NCBI GenBank assembly: GCA_000827325.1
Contig: KN832871.1
Location: forward strand, 2,852,001-2,916,000
From: Oidiodendron maius Zn
Lineage: Eukaryota; Ascomycota; Leotiomycetes; Myxotrichaceae
DNA: 64,000 nucleotides
Direction of reading: 5' to 3'
A model generated the notes under the pieces. It made no database searches. It had not been told where the DNA came from and worked only from the letters and a program-made list of their open reading frames with translations. Position numbers and translations under genes: made by a program. Position 1 is the first letter of the stretch. Each line of letters begins with the position of its first letter. Of this stretch, positions 1-11,152 are shown one piece after another.

Positions 1-273
1 ACCATCATTTTATCGCCAGTAATCTCGGAGGCCTGCATTAGCATTGCGGCCTGCGATGCGTAGGCCGTATATAATATATGCTCACACAATCAGTAGTTCG
101 AATTGCGATATTGAACATTATCGTCGCATGGATAGCTTAGGAGAAACTAGCGAACTTCACCGGAGAAGAATTTCATTCCTACTGACTGATGATCTGTTAC
201 AAATCTCTTGTGTAGATACTATGTCCTAACAGAACTCAGGTGTTATTCCTTATCGGAGATATTCAGAAATCAT
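1..273. other. Window edge, no gene seen
   Basis: Downstream flank of the dehydrogenase gene. The short open frames here overlap its 3' end and show no family signature. Confidence 0.5.
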
Positions 274-1100
274 CTACCACGGCAGCATGCCGCCGTCGAC
301 ATCTACCATACCGGACTTCGCAATATCGGCGTCCCTTTTTCCCGTAACAACTTTCACGAGGGCATCAGCTGCATCTCGTGGATCCCTCGCTCCGTGCTGA
401 ATTCGCATGGCGCGACCAGCCTCTCCGGTAAGGTTGGTGACGCAGAATCCGGGATTAAAAGCACAAACTTTGCAGCCCCATTCGGCAAAATTGAATTTGT
501 GACATGCCGCTAGCATATTCAACGCCGTCTTGCTCATCCGATAATAGTCGCCACGGGTTTTATACGCTTTATGTGTCGGGTCTAATCGATTCGTGATAGA
601 CCCCTGCCCGGACGAGATGTATATAAGTCGCGGGTTTGACGACTTCTTTAGAAGGGATTCAAAAGCCTCTGTGACAACAGCCTGGCCAAATACATTTGTT
701 TCGAAAGTTTCACGCAGATTCGTCAGAGTGTCGGTCTGGCGAGTCACAGCAATACCCGCGTTATTGATCAGTACATCCAGTTTGCCGAACTTGGTCTCAA
801 CTTTCTCTTTCGCATCGAGAATTGATTTTTGGTCCGTAATGTCAATCTGGAGAACCGAGATAGTGCCCTTCAATGAGCTGGCATGCGAATGGCAAATATC
901 CTCAAGCATCTTTTTACCCTTTTCGGTGGACCGGCTCCCAAGCAGTATGTCGAAATCCTGTGACTCGCGGGCCAAAGCCACAACAGATTCGAGTCCGATG
1001 CCACTGCTGGCACCTAACCCACAAGTTCATCTTACATCTTCAGTTGGTTCACACTGAAGGACTTACCAGTGACTAGGATGACGATCTTATCAGATGCCAT
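274..1100 (-). CDS. Short-chain dehydrogenase/reductase (carbonyl reductase-like), 257 aa, two exons
   Basis: This is an NAD(P)H-dependent oxidoreductase of the classical SDR superfamily. Exons are 1067-1100 and 274-1013, with a 53 bp intron at 1014-1066 (gtaagt...ttag); the split falls inside the cofactor motif, which supports it. The joined protein carries TGASSGIG (residues 11-18, Rossmann glycine motif), NNAG (95-98), a catalytic serine in ISSGQGS (about 145) and YRMSK (Tyr169, Lys173). The length is normal for the classical SDR family, and the overall look is of the carbonyl reductase (CBR1-like) branch. The substrate cannot be told from sequence. No signal peptide or membrane segment is seen, so a cytosolic enzyme is inferred. 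It stands alone, with no biosynthetic cluster around it. Confidence 0.88.
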
Positions 1101-2698
1101 AGTGATTTGGCCAAAACGTAGTGCTCAGTAATGGAGCTAGTCAGTGATAGTTACTCCTAAATCGTAATCAAGAAGTCTTTTCCAATCTAGACAAATCATG
1201 TGAACTTATAATTTCAAGTCTCAAGCACTATGACTCACTGCTTTAAATACTATAGATATAGAAGCTTAAGGGGTCTGGCTTAAGTCCGGTGAATGCTCCG
1301 TGTTGCCCGTGTTGCCGGAGATTAGAACTTTCTACCCATACGCATGCCTATCTCCGACAATGGCTAACCAGTGCATTTACTGTATCCATATCTACTCTTA
1401 CTGCAAGCTAAATCTAAATGCTTTGCTCCGCGGGTATACTCTTGAAGGCTCAGGCGAGAATACTCCCTTGGGATGATCATGATTGCTTTCTCGATAGTGA
1501 CAAACACAACTTGAAAGAAGTAAGCTATTTCAATCTCTACAAAAAAACAACATAATCCTTTGAGACTACGATGGTGAATCCGTACTCCAATTTAAATGTA
1601 ACCATCCTGAGCCTTGAAGGTTGCGTCAGAAAATTTAGCCAACAAACTCGTAAATATTAGGCAAGGGTATTGCTTCCTAGTATGGAAGCAAGAAAATAGG
1701 AAACCAACAGATAAATAACAAAATAAACCTTGTTATTAACCGTGTAGGACAATTCTAATAAACCCATCAAGCACGCTCCCGGTTCGTTATGTTTCGTTGG
1801 CAACTCAATCCACGAACAGAAAGCACTACGAGCTACAAACCTCTTTCTAAGCCCTTGAGCTAAGATTTATGTCAACGGCTCGGTATCGATAATAACGACC
1901 AGGTATTCGGTAGACGCTAGATTGTCTTCAAGAGTTTATTTTGGCCATTTTCTCGGTCATAAGGACAAAAAGGTATCAATTGGATCTCCAACGGCACTTG
2001 AGTACAGTGACAAAATATGTCTTTAATTGAATATAATGACCTAGTCTTCGAGGCATACCACCACTACTTATCGTATTTTATCATTTATAGTCTTCTAGAC
2101 ATATATATCGCTTGGATGCTCCCTACTAAACGATATATTAAGAGGCGGGCATGCCGCACCTGCGGTATTTGTCGATTGTACAGATACTACTTCTAGTACT
2201 AGAAATAGGGCTTATCTTGGTACTCATGGGGAGGAAATAAACGTTAGTAGTTTGCCTTAATAATTATAACAAAGAACATCTACAAATGTTAAGACCTAGG
2301 GCTACTGGGTGAGACTCTCTTCAACGATCCTTCTGTAATGTAAATAGTAGAAAAGGAAAGAGCGAAATCATAGAATGAGATTGTAATGTCAGGTATTGAA
2401 ATAAGATAAAACTATATACTTGTGGATCAAGCTATAAAACGGCCTATCTTCTTCCTAGCAAAGCTTCAAATTAGACTCCACTGATGCATGGCCCCTTGTG
2501 CTAAACTTGCTCTGATATGTAGATGCTCCTAGGGTAATACCGATCCCAATGCGTCATAAAGATTCGTGGGCTGCGTTACTCGCCAAATGCTCCGACTCAC
2601 ACCGAGAATGCTATGGGTTGATTAGAAGGAGCAGCCGGGAAATTAAACGTTTGTCGCTGAATAGTCTCATGCTTCATAACCTCCTCCGCCGCCACCCA
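1101..2698. other. AT-rich gene-free stretch
   Basis: No open frame of 60 codons or more lies between about 1080 and 2540, and stop codons are dense in all frames. The base composition is visibly AT-rich compared with the flanking genes. I see no repeat unit, tRNA or recognisable relic. It could be old repeat-induced-mutation DNA or plain intergenic sequence. The right end is the 3' flank of the HAPSTR1-like gene. Confidence 0.4.
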
Positions 2699-3529
2699 TC
2701 ATACAAATCTTCCGCGCTTTCCTCCTCCTCCAAATGCATCTTTGCAGTGGGTTGAGTTAGAAATATCGAAAAGCTCTGCAAAATTTATCTTTCGCTTCTG
2801 TCCTGTTGCTCGGGAGATTGAACTTGCAGACCTAGAGTTTATCCGCGTTGGATGGTTCACGTGCCTGGCATTCATTCGAGATGGTCGCGAGATGGTGATT
2901 GGAGTACCGGAAGTGTGTGACGGTTGGCTGTCGTGAGTCTGAATTCGAGTGCCTTCGGAGAGTTCCAGATCGGAGAGTGTGATATCTGCATCTTGTGGGT
3001 ATGGATGCGCTGATCGAAAGGTAAACATGCCTTGAGGTGGTACCAAAGTCGTGGCTTCACTTGGCATGACTGTCGCCGCCGATGGTACTTGGTTTTCCGT
3101 TCGAGCCGGCGACGATGTCCGCGCCAGTGCAGCTGCGGGTGATTGTCTTGCAGTACCTTGAGATCGCTGAATCTCTGGTGACGATGCACGATCCAACTTA
3201 TCGCCAGACTCATCGTCACTTTCTGGATTTTGCGAGACGGGATCCCGGCCATCTAATCTTTCTGTAGCCCAACGACGTATTTTCCATCCTTCACCATCGC
3301 TAAGTCCAATATCTTCCTTGTCCAAGTATGCCAATAATTCATCTAATGCATCCTGGTAACCCTCTGCCCTTGCCCGTCCTAGATCTGCCGCGGCAGTCTT
3401 GTAAAGTTTCGTGACTGATAAAGCCGCCGCCTTGAAAGACTGAAGGAGTTGTTCGGGTGGTTCTCCAGAGTACTGCTTAGGTGGTGATGTGCCTGGCAAA
3501 GACGTGTTCAAACTCCTCATGGAGTCCAT
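2699..3529 (-). CDS. HAPSTR1/C16orf72-like protein (UPF0472, DUF4588-type), 276 aa
   Basis: A single exon encodes a 276-residue protein. Residues about 26-70 form a helical block (LLQSFKAAALSVTKLYK, then a GYQDALDELLAYL segment) that resembles, in order and spacing, the N-terminal block of the animal HAPSTR1 (C16orf72) protein, a stress-signalling partner of the ubiquitin ligase HUWE1 of about 275 residues. The middle is disordered and rich in Ser, Pro and Thr. The extreme C-terminus is a short basic tail (GGGGKRGRFV) like the basic end of the animal protein. The assignment rests on remembered family pattern and is moderate; the role in fungi is not established as far as I know. The gene is divergent from the ISWI gene. 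Confidence 0.62.
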   Translation of the reverse strand: MDSMRSLNTSLPGTSPPKQYSGEPPEQLLQSFKAAALSVTKLYKTAAADLGRARAEGYQDALDELLAYLDKEDIGLSDGEGWKIRRWATERLDGRDPVSQNPESDDESGDKLDRASSPEIQRSQGTARQSPAAALARTSSPARTENQVPSAATVMPSEATTLVPPQGMFTFRSAHPYPQDADITLSDLELSEGTRIQTHDSQPSHTSGTPITISRPSRMNARHVNHPTRINSRSASSISRATGQKRKINFAELFDISNSTHCKDAFGGGGKRGRFV

Positions 3530-4089
3530 TGCCTAGTCGTGTGAGTATTCTGGGTGTTATCGAGAACTATGATCTATCTAGACGGTATAAGCACAATGAA
3601 CCAACATGGAAGGCGGAGTTTGTCATAAGCCTTATTTGAGAAGGCCAAGGTGAAGACTTACACTAGAGCGATAGAGAGGATCTCGGGATGTATCTTCCGG
3701 TGACACAACCGGGGACTATCTCGTCAGAAAGTGTTGGCGGTTGAATAACAAACAGTGCTTAATAGTCGTTGAGCGGCGTTCTTCTCGGCACAAGCATTTC
3801 GTCCTGGAGGGGAAACAATAACCCCACACGTGATCAGGGCGGCACACTAGCCCGTTTTCGTCGAAATTGAGCTTAAACACTTTCACTCCTCCTCCGATTC
3901 AACAGTCGCGTCAGATTATAACCACGCTCTCCCACTTCTTCATCACCCATCCACAACGAAGTCCTCTGCTGCATACAATATCTACAACGCGACTGAGAAC
4001 TCTTCTAGGGTATTGGCGAAGTTGTTCTGTGTATCAGAAAGGGCGAATATCCTCCGGCTGGGTCCTGATTCCAGCTGAGGCTCTACAAG
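3530..4089. promoter_or_regulatory. Shared divergent promoter region, HAPSTR1-like / ISWI
   Basis: 560 bp lie between the two divergent start codons. It contains CACGTGAT at 3827-3834, an E-box-type site that also occurs upstream of other genes in this window. No clear TATA box was seen. Confidence 0.45.
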
Positions 4090-7000
4090 ATGGCTCCACG
4101 CTCTGGACGCGCAAGTGGCCACGATACAGATACCTCGATGGCAGAAGACTCAGAGCCCATCAGACAACTTCCTGTTGATCCAATGGTATGTCTAACATGA
4201 CAGCGAATGTTCTTCTTAAACTACCCAAATTTGTCTATATTCCTTTCCCTTCTATATCGCGTTTTCTGGGAAGAGAGGTGTTAATTTTCCCTTTAGGACG
4301 TGGACGAAACCCCAGATTATACAGAAGACTCTGATACAAACCCAAACACTACCGCAAGTAGTGTCGTCGGCGAGGCTATTACTGATGGCCGAAGACGCAG
4401 ATCCGAAGCCACACAACTGCGCCGGAGTGTTTTTGGCAAGAAACATGATCGGCTCGGCGAATCAAAGGTACAGATCTACTACTGCGCAGTATCTGGCGAA
4501 GAATGTTAACAAATACTTATTGTAGGAAGATGATTCCATCCGGCGATTTCGATATCTTCTAGGACTCACAGACCTCTTTCGGCATTTCATAGAAACGAAC
4601 CCCAACCCACGAGTTCAAGAGATCATGCACGAGATTGACCGCCAAAATGAGGAAGCTGCACAGACAAAGAAGTCACGCGGTAGACAAGGTGGTGCTGGGA
4701 ATGAGAGACGTCGAAGAACTGAGGCAGAAGAAGATGCAGAACTCTTAAAGGACGAGAAAGCTGGAGGTTCTGCAGAAACTGTTTTCAGAGAATCACCTGG
4801 CTTTATTCAAGGTCAAATGCGTGATTACCAGGTTGCGGGTTTGAACTGGCTCATCTCCCTACATGAGAACGGTATCTCTGGTATCTTAGCAGACGAAATG
4901 GGTTTGGGCAAGACTCTTCAGACTATCGCATTCCTTGGTTATCTTCGACACATTATGGATATTCTAGGCCCACATCTTGTGATAGTTCCCAAGTCTACGC
5001 TAGACAACTGGAAGAGAGAGTTTGCGAAATGGACGCCCGAGGTCAATGTTTTGGTGCTCCAAGGTGCCAAGGATGAGCGCCATCAGTTAATCAACGACCG
5101 ACTCATCGATGAGAAGTTTGATGTGTGCGTCACTAGCTACGAGATGATTCTGCGCGAGAAGTCGCATTTGAAAAAGTTTGCGTGGGAGTATATCATTATA
5201 GATGAGGTAAGACCCTGCTCACTACCTTTCTCAAGCCAAATATCTAATTGAATCAAGGCGCATCGTATTAAAAACGAAGAATCATCGCTAGCCCAAGTCA
5301 TCCGCCTCTTCAACTCTCGAAACCGTCTTCTGATCACTGGGACACCTCTCCAAAATAACCTACATGAGTTGTGGGCTTTACTCAACTTCTTACTTCCAGA
5401 TGTGTTCGGCGATTCCGAGGCATTTGATCAGTGGTTCTCTGGTCAAGAGGCTGACCAGGACACCGTTGTTCAGCAACTGCACCGCGTTCTGCGTCCCTTC
5501 TTACTCCGTCGAGTCAAGGCTGATGTTGAGAAGAGCTTACTCCCGAAGAAGGAAGTTAATTTGTATATCGGCATGGCTGATATGCAGGTGAAATGGTACA
5601 GAAAAATCCTGGAGAAAGATATCGATGCCGTTAATGGCGCTGGAGGGAAGCGAGAATCAAAGACACGTCTTCTCAACATCGTTATGCAGCTCCGGAAATG
5701 CTGCAATCATCCATACCTCTTCGAAGGCGCCGAGCCTGGACCACCCTACACCACAGACGAGCATCTTGTTCAAAATGCTGGAAAGATGATGATGCTGGAT
5801 AAACTTTTGGTCCGTCTTAAACAACAAGGTAGCCGAGTGCTTATCTTCTCTCAAATGAGCAGATTGTTAGACATCCTTGAGGACTACTGTGTCTTTAGAG
5901 AGTTCAAGTACTGCCGAATTGATGGTGGCACTGCCCACGAGGATCGGATCGCTGCCATCGACGAGTACAATAAACCGGATTCCGAGAAGTTTATATTCCT
6001 CTTGACGACTCGAGCTGGTGGACTCGGTATCAATTTAACCAGTGCCGATATTGTCGTTCTCTATGACAGCGACTGGAACCCACAAGCTGATTTGCAAGCT
6101 ATGGATCGAGCTCATCGAATTGGCCAGACTAAGCAAGTGGTCGTTTACAGATTTGTCACAGAAAATGCCATAGAGGAAAAAGTTTTGGAGCGTGCTGCTC
6201 AGAAACTTCGCCTCGATCAACTTGTTATTCAACAAGGCCGTGCACAGATTGCTGCCAAGGCTGCTGCTAATAAAGATGAACTCCTGAATATGATTCAGCA
6301 TGGTGCAGAGAAAGTCTTTCAAACAAAAGGGCCCACAGGTACATTTGCCACTAAGGAGGGTGATCTCACGGATGACGATATCGACAACATCCTGAAGCAC
6401 GGTGAAATGCGAACCGCTCAACTCAATGCAAGATATGAAAAGCTTGGCATTGACGACTTGCAAAAGTTCACCACCGAATCTGCATACGAGTGGAATGGCC
6501 AGGATTTTACGAATAAGAAGAAGGAGATTGGTATCAACTGGATCAACCCAGCCAAGCGTGAACGAAAAGAACAGTCATATTCTATGGACAAATACTACAA
6601 GCAGGCCCTATCTACTGGTGGACGTGTTGCGGACACAAAGCCAAAAGCACCCAGAGCTCCAAAGCAAGTCACGGTTCATGATTACCAATTTTTCCCTCCT
6701 GCCTTGCGAGATCTGCAAGATCGCGAGACTGCTTATCACCGAAAGGAGATTGGATACAAGGTGCCTCTTCCCGAAGGTCCTGATGAGGAATTGTCCGATC
6801 GTGAAGCTGAGCGTGCCTTGGATCAAGCGGAGATTGACAACGCCACGCCACTCACAGAGGAGGAACAGGAAGAGAAGCAACGTCTTTCCCATCAAGGATT
6901 TGGGGATTGGAATCGTCGGGATTTCCAGCAGTTCATCAATGGTTCCGCGAAGTATGGTCGGAAGGACTACGATTTGATTTCAGACGAAGTTGATAGCAAG

Positions 7001-7750
7001 ACTCCCGAAGAGATCAAGGCCTACGCCAAAGTGTTCTGGGTGCGATATACAGAAATCGCTGACTACCCTAAGTACATTGGCTTGATCGAAGCTGGTGAAG
7101 AGAAGACTCGCAAAGTGGAACACCAACGCAAAATGCTTCGGAAGAAGATTACACAGTATCGGGTCCCATTGCAGCAGCTAAAGATAAACTACTCCGTATC
7201 TACAACAAACAAGAAGGTCTATACTGAAGAAGAAGATCGATTCCTTCTTGTTCTGCTAGACAAGTACGGTATCGACAGCGAAGGCATCTTCGAGCGAATC
7301 CGAGACGACATTCGCGATAGCCCGCTATTCCGATTTGACTGGTTCTTTCTCAGTCGTACCCCGATCGAAATCAGTAGAAGGTGTACTACTCTCTTAACGA
7401 CTGTCTCGAGAGAGTTCGAAGATCCGTCGGCGTCAAAACACCCTGGAGCTGCTAATGGCAAGGCAAAGAGAGAAGTAGAGGAAGATGAGAACGATGAAGA
7501 CAGTGTTCTAGGAATGGCACCTGCCAAAAAGAAGTCTAAGAATGGTGTCAAGGTATAAATCACCACAGTTCCTATGATTCTTGAGTTCATGCTTATCTTT
7601 GAACAGAATAAGGCACTTGATAATCTTAAATCGGGAGCTGGAAGTAAAGCCACTTCTGCAGCACCTTCTTCGCGGGCCTCGAGTGTTATGTCAACCGCCT
7701 CAAGCCCTGCGCCTGTGCCAAAAAGCAAAGCCAAGGGCAAAAAGAAGTAA
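4090..7750 (+). CDS. ISW2: ISWI-family chromatin-remodelling ATPase, 1128 aa, five exons
   Basis: This is the nuclear ATPase that slides and spaces nucleosomes. Exons are 4090-4185, 4297-4467, 4526-5206, 5258-7552 and 7607-7750; all introns fall between codons and have GT-AG borders. The protein has an acidic N-terminus, a SNF2 helicase core with Walker A DEMGLGKT (212-219) and DEAH (315-318, split by intron 3), then the ISWI-specific HAND segment (about 700-800), SANT domain starting near 867 ([10 protein letters not shown]) and SLIDE domain near 971 ([18 protein letters not shown]). It ends in a Lys/Ser/Ala-rich tail supplied by the last exon. The length matches yeast Isw1/Isw2 (about 1120-1130). 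Filamentous fungi generally keep one or two ISWI genes, so Isw1 versus Isw2 identity is not proven. Retention of the last intron would stop translation at once and remove the basic tail. Confidence 0.95.
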
Positions 7751-8700
7751 ATGACTATATACTTTTTATACCACTTTTCTTTCAACTCCATAAACGGTTG
7801 GGAGATAGGCGTGGAGTGATAATTTGCATTCTCGTTAGGCGTATAGATATGGCGGCCTGGGGACGGACCTTGGTTCATTGTGCGCAACTATACAGGACGG
7901 AAATGTATTCCTATCGTAGATCAGACAAGCTGCGATGAATTGAACTTGATTCTATACTTCTTTCGTTTTAAAGTGTTCGAAGTACGATATCGGCTCAACT
8001 ATTGGCTATAGCGTGAACAAGGAGGCGGCTAATATACAGAGTCGTTGTTAGTCTCTTAGCTACCTACCATCCTTCTGTACAGTACAATATAGACGTTAGG
8101 AACCATTTAAAAGAAGGTACAGTACATTCAGACAAATGAGTTGCAAGGAATTCTCTATGCATTTTGTACTTCTGTAGAGAGGAGAGGAGTTTTGGTTCTT
8201 GGCAGGGTCTTGGCCACTCTAAGACCTCAATATGTTAACGTGCAAAAAGCTCAATAGTTTAAAGATACTGGGAAAGGGCAGCTATATGTCTATAAATCAA
8301 AGGACTTTTTTGAGCCTTTTCGGCAAGCAGGTGATTTCCCATTATAATGTGGGAAGGCGGAAGTTGATTTTGCTGGTAGCTTTGAGCGCATTGAAGCTTT
8401 TGACAAGATCCAAAAACTTGAAAGATCTAAAGCTCTAAAACTCATTGGTTGGTGGCTATTCATTAGTGTCTGCGATATGCAACAAAATAGTTGAAAGCTT
8501 AGCTAGGGACAAGTCATTGAGAGTCAGCAAGTAGCTAAGACAAAGAGGACGTAATACCTGCGTTAAAAATAAAGTTCTCTCAAAGTTTTAAACAGATTTA
8601 GAGGATATATTCGAGGGTCAATTTGAAACTATACTTTTAAAGTTTGATTGAGACTTCAAAGAGTTTGCATGACTTTGTTTTGAGTGACATGGTGGCTTCA

Positions 8701-8742
8701 AAGGCTCAAGGCTCAAGGCTCAAGGCTCAAGGCTCAAGGCTC
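8701..8742. repeat. Tandem heptamer AAGGCTC, six perfect copies
   Basis: The unit AAGGCTC is repeated six times without a mismatch. It lies in intergenic DNA and is a candidate length-variable minisatellite. Confidence 0.9.
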
Positions 8743-8786
8743 AAAAGCTTCAAACGGCTATTGCTCAGGATTTGCGATGTGCAACA

Positions 8787-8833
8787 AAATATGACGGCCG
8801 CGGGTAATAGCACGTGGCAACGCCGTCATATTT
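8787..8833. repeat. 12 bp perfect inverted repeat with 23 bp spacer
   Basis: The left arm AAATATGACGGC (8787-8798) and the right arm GCCGTCATATTT (8822-8833) are exact reverse complements. They could form a hairpin or be the arms of a small binding site. No transposon features such as a target-site duplication were seen. Confidence 0.75.
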
Positions 8834-9900
8834 ACTTACTTATAAACGCGTTCCCAAGGACGCGAAATATGATATGCCGGCCATACTTCTGCCCTCCGCT
8901 GGATACAGCTACATCTAGATGCATACGCCAAGAGTGTGGAGCTAGGCATACAAGGCAAGATTCCTAATCCAAGAATAGTTGTAGCGTGTTGCATGATAAT
9001 TAGGGCAAGGGCCGACAACGAAGAGGAAGATACGAGATTAGACAGATTTGACCAGAATATCGTACGAGTAGAGCGAGCTTCACAGCGAGAGAAGTTCAAT
9101 TGATCGTTAGGTATCTAGAATACATCTAATTCAGCGCAACAATCTGATGCAGCCAATGCCACGAGAATTCCCCGGGAATGCAGAGGAATCAAGTCAGTCA
9201 CTATTTGCCCAGGGATACCGTAAATGCAAGTAGCGCTGCTCGGGATGATAATAAACCCAGTTGTGATGAGGACACGGGTTTTGCAGAACCCAAAGCCAGG
9301 CTAAGTTGCTACCGCAAAGGGGGAAATGTCATTGACAGTGACAATCGCAAATCAGAAACTAGAAACCCTGCGTCATCTGCACCCCTCACGCGTGAGTGTT
9401 TGAGAAAGTGAAGAGGGGGCATAATGCAAATCCTAAATAACCTCAGTAAGCCGTCAAATGGGCTTTCAACGCCATAAAAAGAAATATGCATGAATGACAG
9501 TCCACCAAGCCCATCTCATCAAATATTCGTAATGACCATAACTTCGCGAGTATTTTAGCAATGTCGCCTTCTGTGCAAGTATGCTCCGGTTGGATGACCA
9601 GCTCCAGTCCACAAAGGAACCCGCCAAACCAAGATCCCAAACAAATAACCATTGGATGCGAACGAATTGAAAATCGTACTTCATTCAATGACCTCGGCCC
9701 GGCCAGACGAAGCTTTTGTCTTCTTCCTCTTCCCCAGACGTCGTGTCGCGTGATAGTAAAGAGAACGGGTTGTTTGAGGGATGAGAAGGCTTTCGAACTA
9801 GCATGGAAGGCAGGGGAGGACCAATTGGACCAAAAGAAGGCGGGGGGAATTGAGCATTACTCGCTATGAACTAAAGTTAGCTTCAAAATCTCCAACTAGA

Positions 9901-11152
9901 CTAAATAAGCTCACCAGAAGAGACTTGGATTCTGCCGCGAGGAGACTGGCTTGGCGGGGACGACGTAGCCGAACTCATGCGACGCCACTGGCCAGTAGTA
10001 CGAATGGAGGAGGGCGTACTAGTGTCGGCCGACTGGGTCTCCGGGCGAATTTGAACAGCTTGAGCGCGCTTGTACCAAGCGGGAAGACCGTGATTAAGGC
10101 CCAGAGATAATTGAGTGGCTTTATCCATAGGCATCTCATGTTTATACTTGCATCCAAGCTGGGTAAAAGCACAAACTCCCTCGTGAATCCATTTATCGCA
10201 ATATATCTTCTGCCTGCGCGGAGTCTTGGATGGGGCAACAGGGGATTGACTGGCTTGGGCGACAATAGAATCGATTTGCATCTATTAAAGATTAGAATAA
10301 TTAATACTGGCAGTGGCACCTTCCCTTTAAGCATACTTGGGTCTCATCAACATTGTGACGTCTGACAGCGCTAAGAGGTGGCAGCGTCTGGATTAACTGT
10401 GACAGAGTCAATTACATCTCAAACTATTGATAGATGAATATAATACTTACTTCGTTAGAAACCATTATCTCAGGCCCCTCTTGCTGCTCTGGACGCGGCT
10501 GTTGGAGAGGAGGAAGAACTATCATGCCCTCCGGGCCTTGTGAAACTGACACACGCTCGAAATCATAACTATCCAGTTCATCTGCTCTGATGAGACGAGT
10601 GTAGGTGCCATCCTCTCTTTGAATGCCATACATATAGGCAACTTTGAGTTGATTGGTAGTGGGCCAAACGGGGCCGGGCATGACACGGCTCAATGGAACA
10701 GCTTCTTCGCCCGCCATGATAAAACGGCGTGGCCCATTCAAAGGGGATAGTGAGTCTGACATGTTGGCAGGGTATTGGGTCTGAGAGGGAGTATTTGATG
10801 ATCGCAACTGGAGAGATGGTGATGGTGGTTGGAGCGCGGTAGATCTTGTTGGTGGGGTAGAGGAAAACGCGGAGAGGCGACCCTGTCTCCATACCTCAGA
10901 GAGAGATGAAGAGTGAATATTAGGCTCCATACTAGATCGAGCCGCGTTCATTCTCTCCTGCCGCCGCCTAGCCGAACGGAAGGATGACATATCGACTGAT
11001 TCTACCGCAGGCGATGCAAGAATACTGCAATCATCCAATGTTAGTGAGCCAGTCAAGGAAGCCTCAGTGTCTTTAGAGACATCCTTTGCAAGGCTTATCT
11101 TGCTACTTGAAAGAAATTGAGCCGACACAAGCGTGTCTACTTTGGAGCGCAT
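9901..11152 (-). CDS. CCCH zinc-finger protein, 380 aa, three exons (possibly four)
   Basis: Exons are 10451-11152, 10337-10396 and 9901-10281, joined by introns 10397-10450 and 10282-10336 with good GT-AG borders. The N-terminal half is low-complexity Ser/Pro/Arg sequence. A central conserved-looking block around residues 140-230 includes MPGPVWPTTNQLKVAYMYGI. The short second exon gives LIQTLPPLSAVRRHNVDETQ. The third exon holds a single CCCH finger, C-x7-C-x6-C-x3-H type (CDKWIHEGVCAFTQLGC then KYKH), as found in RNA-binding or nuclear regulatory proteins. The target is unknown. The C-terminus is ambiguous: the frame reads to a stop at 9901, but a 44 bp intron (9871-9914) would replace the last few residues and end at 9858. 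CACGTGAT lies about 290 bp upstream. Confidence 0.8.

Larger units (their letters stand above)
7751..9900. other. Intergenic region with a heptamer repeat and a hairpin
   Basis: This is the 3' flank of the ISWI gene and of the zinc-finger gene on the other strand. No open frame here looks like a known protein. Two structures inside it are listed separately: a tandem heptamer at 8701-8742 and a 12 bp inverted repeat at 8787-8833. Confidence 0.5.

Noticed and set aside
7550-7560. Stop codon immediately at the ISWI intron 4 donor (GTATAA) as regulated intron retention
   Set aside because: Many donors here create an early stop because of the GTAAGT-like consensus (also in Arp1, SOG2, FHA and the reductase), so it is no special signal.
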